Shown: positions 60,260-64,000 of the stretch, in pieces
Numbering within the stretch: position 1 is the first letter of the stretch
Layout of the letters: every line of letters begins with the position of its first letter
Assembly: GCA_913774355.1 (NCBI GenBank)
Contig: CAJYGB010000022.1
Span: 124,001 to 188,000 of the forward strand
Source: an uncultured Chryseobacterium sp.
GTDB taxonomy: Bacteria > Bacteroidota > Bacteroidia > Flavobacteriales > Weeksellaceae
Direction: 5' to 3'
Length of the DNA stretch: 64,000 nucleotides
Notes under the pieces: model-generated
Told to the model about the DNA's origin: nothing
The model's database searches: none
The model's input: the letters and a program-made list of their open reading frames with translations, nothing else
Made by a program: the position numbers and the translations under genes

Positions 60260-61471
60260 TTACTGTTCGTAAACAACATACTTTTTCCGGATCTTTTCAA
60301 ACTGATCCAGATCGGATTTCCATGATGCTTTGATTTCGGAGATTGACTTCCCTCCAACGATTTGTTTTCTCAATTGGTCACTTCCTGCCAACGTATCAAA
60401 CCAGAAATTTTTCCCGGCTGCCGGCTTCAGGAAAAAATCCAGTTCCGGATTTGTGTAATTTTTGTAGGCTTTGATCAGCCATTCCAGATTCAGCTTCATC
60501 AGATCAGCAGAGTATCCCGAAAGATTTTCACCGTAGCACAGTTTTCCGTTTAAGAATGGATCTTTTGCTCCCGCTGTAGGCTTTGGCGTAAACTGGTAAG
60601 GCAGGCTTTTCGTCCACGGAGAACCGTAAACCTGAAACGGAAGATCCGTTCCGCGTCCTACCGACACCTGGGTTCCTTCAAAAAAGCATAGGCTTGGATA
60701 TAAATTGATTGATTTATCATTCGGCAGATTGGGCGAAGGGCGGTCCAGCATAGGGTAACGCCTGATTTTATGATAATCTTTCATGGGAATTAACGTATAT
60801 TTTACCTGCACTTTATTTTTAAGCCATCTTTCACCGTTTACCATTTTCCCGTATTCGCCGATCGTTAAACCATACACCACCGGAACTTCATGCATCCCGA
60901 CAAAGCTGGTCCAGTTCTTCTTTAAAACAGGTCCGTCTGTATATCCATCATGCGGATTCGGACGATCCAGCACTATGACTTCCACCTTATTTTCCGCCCC
61001 GGCTTCCATCACATACGTCAATGTAGAAATATAGGTATAAAAACGGACCCCGACATCCTGAATATCAAAAAGTATTACATCAATTCCTTTCAGCTGTTCG
61101 GCGCTTGGCTTCTTGTTGTTACCGTAAAGGGAAACAATAGGAATTCCGGTTTTTACATCCATTCCGTTTTTTACTTTTTCCCCGGCATCCGCATCTCCCC
61201 TGAAACCATGCTCGGGAGCAAAAATAGATTTGATTTTAATACCGTTCTTCACCAGGAAATCCACAACGTGGGTTCTGTCGCTCATCAGTCCGGTCTGGTT
61301 GGTCACCACACCGATTGTTTTTCCTTTCAGAAGGGGCAGGTACAGCGAGGGTTGATCCGCACCCGTTTTGAAATCATCTTTATATTGAACCTGAGAATAA
61401 TATTGATTGAATACTCCTAAAAAAATTAGGCAAATCAGAAGTAAATTTTTAATTTTGAAATCTAAATTCAT
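60260..61471 (-). CDS. DUF1343 protein, NamZ-like exo-beta-N-acetylmuramidase
   Basis: A 403-residue exported protein. The signal peptide (KNLLLICLIFLGVFNQYYSQ) precedes the DUF1343 core: GKTIGVVTNQTGLMSDRTHV, IFAPEHGFRGDADAGEKVKN, VILFDIQDVGVRFYTYISTL, PNPHDGYTDGPVLKKNWTSF, LCFFEGTQVSVGRGTDLPFQ. The NamZ member of this family releases MurNAc from peptidoglycan chain ends. ATG 61471 starts the signal peptide; the longer frame to 61693 runs into the divergent permease gene. Muramidase action is by family, not shown. Confidence 0.9.
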   Translation of the reverse strand: MNLDFKIKNLLLICLIFLGVFNQYYSQVQYKDDFKTGADQPSLYLPLLKGKTIGVVTNQTGLMSDRTHVVDFLVKNGIKIKSIFAPEHGFRGDADAGEKVKNGMDVKTGIPIVSLYGNNKKPSAEQLKGIDVILFDIQDVGVRFYTYISTLTYVMEAGAENKVEVIVLDRPNPHDGYTDGPVLKKNWTSFVGMHEVPVVYGLTIGEYGKMVNGERWLKNKVQVKYTLIPMKDYHKIRRYPMLDRPSPNLPNDKSINLYPSLCFFEGTQVSVGRGTDLPFQVYGSPWTKSLPYQFTPKPTAGAKDPFLNGKLCYGENLSGYSADLMKLNLEWLIKAYKNYTNPELDFFLKPAAGKNFWFDTLAGSDQLRKQIVGGKSISEIKASWKSDLDQFEKIRKKYVVYEQ

Positions 61472-61475
61472 AGTC

Positions 61476-62705
61476 TTGAACTTTCCTTTATATTTTTCCA
61501 GAAAAATAGCGTTTTCCAAAGATAACAAAAATAACCTGTCAAGGGTGATTATCTTCATCGGCAGGCTTTCCGTGGCACTGGGAATCATCGTTTCACTGAT
61601 TACCGTTTCTACCGGATTCGGATCCAAGAAGGCGATCAAGGAAAGACTGGCAGATTTCAGCGGACATATCACCGTCCGCTCTACCCGATCCAATTCCTCC
61701 TACAACACTTCCGTCCTTGATAACCAAGGGCTGGATCTGAAAAAAATCAAGGAACTTCCGGATGTTGAAAGTGTTCAGCAATACGCTACGGTAACGGGAA
61801 TTATGAGAAATGAGCATAATTTCGCCGGCATTATCTTCAAAGGTGTCGGAAAAGATTTCGACAGCCTGAGATTTAAGAAATTTTTAGTAACAGGAACTTC
61901 ACCGAAAGTTACCGAAAAAGGCTATTATAACGGTGTGACCATTTCCCAGAAGATTGCCAACGATCTTCATTTGAAAGTAAAAGACAGCATTGTTACCGTT
62001 TTCTCAAAGGCCGATCAAAAACCTATTTACAGAAAGTTTGAGGTAGTCGGGATTTACAGAACGGATATTAAAATGATCGATGACCAGTTTGTACTGGGCG
62101 GCATCAACCACGTCCGGAAGATCCAGGACATGAAGCCGGATGAGATCGGCGGACTGGATATTTTCTTTAAAAACGTGAACGATATCGACCGCAATATGCC
62201 TGAAATCGAGAAACTCATCGGCTATAAAAACTACGCGGAAAAAGCAACGGAAAAATTCCCGCAGATTACCGACTGGATCAGCATTTTCGATACCAACATC
62301 GCCCTGATTATCATTATTATGCTGATTGTGGTTGTCATCAATATTATTATGGTTCTTTTAATCCTGATCATTGAAAGAACAAATTCCATCGGTTTACTGA
62401 AAACACTGGGTGCCAGCAACGCACAGATCAGAGCTACATTTATTAATTATACACTGATTATCATGATTCCCGGACTGCTCTACGGAAATGCCATCGGTTT
62501 AGGATTAATTCTGATCCAAAAGTTTTTCGGAATCATCAAACTGAATCCGGAAAATTATTATGTCAGCACCGTTCCGGTAGATCTCAACCCGATTGCCATT
62601 ATCTCCATTTCTCTCGGAATCCTTCTTATTTCCGGCCTTGCTCTCATAGTTCCGAGCTACCTGATCAGCAAGATATCTCCGGTGAAAGCGATTAAATATA
62701 ATTAA
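61476..62705 (+). CDS. FtsX-type ABC transporter permease (LolC/E-like)
   Basis: A 409-residue permease. The N-terminal helix (RVIIFIGRLSVALGIIVSLI) is followed by a large MacB-like periplasmic domain (GHITVRSTRSNSSYNTSVLD, DVESVQQYATVTGIM, KDFDSLRFKKFLVTG). Three C-terminal helices follow with the FtsX motif ERTNSIGLLKTLGASNAQI. TTG 61476 (LNFPLYFSRKIAFSK) is preferred, since family members begin there; an ATG at 61407 lies within the divergent gene. Only 4 nt separate the two start codons. No ATPase gene is adjacent. A lipoprotein-release role is plausible. Confidence 0.87.
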   Translation: MNFPLYFSRKIAFSKDNKNNLSRVIIFIGRLSVALGIIVSLITVSTGFGSKKAIKERLADFSGHITVRSTRSNSSYNTSVLDNQGLDLKKIKELPDVESVQQYATVTGIMRNEHNFAGIIFKGVGKDFDSLRFKKFLVTGTSPKVTEKGYYNGVTISQKIANDLHLKVKDSIVTVFSKADQKPIYRKFEVVGIYRTDIKMIDDQFVLGGINHVRKIQDMKPDEIGGLDIFFKNVNDIDRNMPEIEKLIGYKNYAEKATEKFPQITDWISIFDTNIALIIIIMLIVVVINIIMVLLILIIERTNSIGLLKTLGASNAQIRATFINYTLIIMIPGLLYGNAIGLGLILIQKFFGIIKLNPENYYVSTVPVDLNPIAIISISLGILLISGLALIVPSYLISKISPVKAIKYN

Positions 62706-63127
62706 AGGTGAAGAGTTAATGATCAATCGTCAATGGTGAATTTTGATGCGCAAGTTAATTTTAAAGTCATGAAAAATTAGCCATTGATTCGAAGAAATTC
62801 ACTAATGACATTAAAGGAGAATAGTTAATTTTGCTCCAAAATTAAATTCTAGAGTCATTAAAAATTGATTATTGACCCGAAGAAATTGACCATTGATAAT
62901 AAGCTAACTTTTGCTGATTGATACTTTCGAATGGAGGTATTGAAATAAAAGGAATAAATTATGAATCTTACATTATCTCTCATAATTACGTAACATTATC
63001 ATAAATAATACGCTGAAGGTTTTGCATCTATCCTACAGGTTTACAGTTGCTTTGTGTTTTTAATGATATATCAGTTACGATTAATTATCCGAAAGCCGTA
63101 TCTTTGCATGTGCTTTAAAAAACATTT
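62706..63127. other. Repeat-rich spacer
   Basis: This 422-nt spacer holds two imperfect direct copies of about 50 nt (about 62754-62802 and 62843-62893; both contain AGTCAT, AAAAATT and GAAGAAATT) and strings like GGTCAATGG. A -7 box TATCTTTG (63099-63106) precedes the cysteine synthase. No gene is supported. Confidence 0.65.
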
Positions 63128-64000
63128 ATGAAATACGCAAACAACATCCTCGAAACCATCGGAAATACGCCATTGGTAAAGCTTAATAAAGTTTTAGGCG
63201 AAGATTTTCCTGCATTGGTTTTGGCGAAGGTGGAAACGTTCAATCCCGGGAACTCTGTGAAAGACAGAATGGCCCTGAAAATGATCGAAGATGCCGAGAA
63301 AGATGGAAGATTGAAACCCGGAGGAACCATTATTGAAGGAACATCCGGCAATACAGGGATGGGGTTGGCTCTGGCCGCAATCATCAAAGGTTACAAATGT
63401 ATCTTTGTAACCAACTCGAAACAGTCGAAAGAAAAATGTGATATACTCCGTGCCGTAGGCGCTGAAGTAATTGTATGTCCGACAGATGTAAAACCTACTG
63501 ATCCCCGTTCTTATTATTCCGTTTCCAAAAGACTGGCTAAAGAAACCGAAAACGGATGGTATGTGAATCAATACGACAATTTATCAAACCGGGCAGCGCA
63601 TTATGAATCTACGGCTCCTGAAATCTGGGAACAGACGGAAGGGAAACTAACGCATTTTGTAGTCGGAGCCGGTACGGGAGGTACGATTACAGGCTGCGGG
63701 AAATTTTTCAAGGAGAAAAATGAAAACATCAAAATCATCGGTGTTGATACTTACGGTTCTATCCTGAAAGAGATTCACGAAACCGGGGAAATCAAATTAG
63801 AAAACGCTTATACCTATATTACCGAAGGAATCGGAGAAGATATTCTTCCTGAAAACTACGATATGTCGGTGATCGATCATTTCGAAAAAGTAACGGATAA
63901 AGACGGTGCCATCTACGCCAGAAAACTGGCAAAGGAAGAAGGGATTTTCTGCGGGTATTCAGCTGGCAGTGCTATTGCTTCGATGGTTCAGATGAAAGAC
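63128..64000 (+). CDS. PLP-dependent cysteine synthase (partial, cut by window end)
   Basis: The first 291 residues of a type II PLP enzyme that makes cysteine from O-acetylserine, or a related beta-replacement enzyme. The Schiff-base Lys is in NPGNSVKDRMALKMI (K45). The substrate loop is EGTSGNTGMGLALA (71-84), and the phosphate loop is VVGAGTGGTITGCG. ITEGIGEDILP and EEGIFCGYSAGSAI are near the end. ATG 63128 (MKYANNILETIGNTPLVKL) is the family start. The 3' end lies beyond 64000. A cystathionine beta-synthase-like branch is possible. Confidence 0.93.
   Translation, partial: MKYANNILETIGNTPLVKLNKVLGEDFPALVLAKVETFNPGNSVKDRMALKMIEDAEKDGRLKPGGTIIEGTSGNTGMGLALAAIIKGYKCIFVTNSKQSKEKCDILRAVGAEVIVCPTDVKPTDPRSYYSVSKRLAKETENGWYVNQYDNLSNRAAHYESTAPEIWEQTEGKLTHFVVGAGTGGTITGCGKFFKEKNENIKIIGVDTYGSILKEIHETGEIKLENAYTYITEGIGEDILPENYDMSVIDHFEKVTDKDGAIYARKLAKEEGIFCGYSAGSAIASMVQMKD

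Noticed and set aside
61407..61475. N-terminal extension of the permease from ATG 61407
   Set aside because: The 23 added residues lie inside the signal peptide region of the divergent gene and do not resemble the family N-terminus. It is kept open as a finding.

Overview
The window looks like a chromosomal segment of a Flavobacteriia member, most likely Chryseobacterium or a close relative in Weeksellaceae. Supporting signs are a type IX secretion sorting domain protein, a Bacteroides-aerotolerance (Bat) operon, many AT-rich spacers with the Bacteroidetes promoter form (TTG, about 20 nt, TAnnTTTG), almost no Shine-Dalgarno sequences, and proteins of flavobacterial type (GEVED, DUF4834, YfhO, DUF6263, PadR next to PspC). 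No prophage, transposase, CRISPR array or rRNA was seen. Most of the window is ordinary housekeeping DNA. The interest lies in the spacers and in small or broken genes missed by length-limited ORF calling.

Layout. 0.2-8.5 kb: MscS channel, two lipoproteins, DUF456, uracil-DNA glycosylase, a decayed toxin-antitoxin pair, a GNAT, and a MutS2-like ATPase. 8.5-12.5 kb: a T9SS cargo protein, a small membrane protein with an ABC ATPase whose catalytic Glu and switch His are replaced, a secreted protein, and a cobalamin riboswitch ahead of an acyl-CoA thioesterase. 12.8-19 kb: HD hydrolase, cytochrome P450, PadR/PspC pair, a tiny promoter-to-terminator unit for a 20-residue hydrophobic peptide, an acyltransferase and a PaaI-like thioesterase. 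19-24 kb: a lipoprotein with a collapsed tandem copy, a sigma factor carrying a membrane-spanning C-terminal extension followed by an outer-membrane-type protein, and a short isochorismate synthase. 24-33 kb: MarC and the Bat operon (MoxR, GNAT, DUF58, BatD-like, BatA, BatB, TPR, BatD), all on the minus strand. 33-44.7 kb: DinB, an inverted-repeat-flanked four-helix-bundle gene, an RlmB-type methyltransferase, DUF6263, beta-barrel, DUF4834, YfhO, a dead GxxExxY gene, glycosyltransferase, YpdA-like oxidoreductase, S41 peptidase. 44.9-54.2 kb: TonB-dependent receptor, MFS transporter, glnS, alpha/beta hydrolase, a short double-glycine leader peptide gene, menC, fbp. 54.3-64 kb: a small start-less reading frame, lysC-type aspartate kinase, an OlsF-like bifunctional acyltransferase, two identical tRNA-Phe units, a thioredoxin operon, a NamZ-like DUF1343 protein, an FtsX-type permease and a cysteine synthase cut by the window edge.

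Themes. Menaquinone synthesis (isochorismate synthase, menC), lipid synthesis (two acyltransferases, two thioesterases) and envelope maintenance (Bat, PspC, OMPs, NamZ, FtsX) dominate. Several spacer repeat families recur. Candidates most worth following are the cobalamin riboswitch in front of a thioesterase, the double-glycine Cys-rich peptide, the hydrolysis-defective-looking ABC ATPase, the membrane-anchored sigma factor, and the tiny hydrophobic peptide unit. All family assignments were made by reading the sequence; none was confirmed by a database search.
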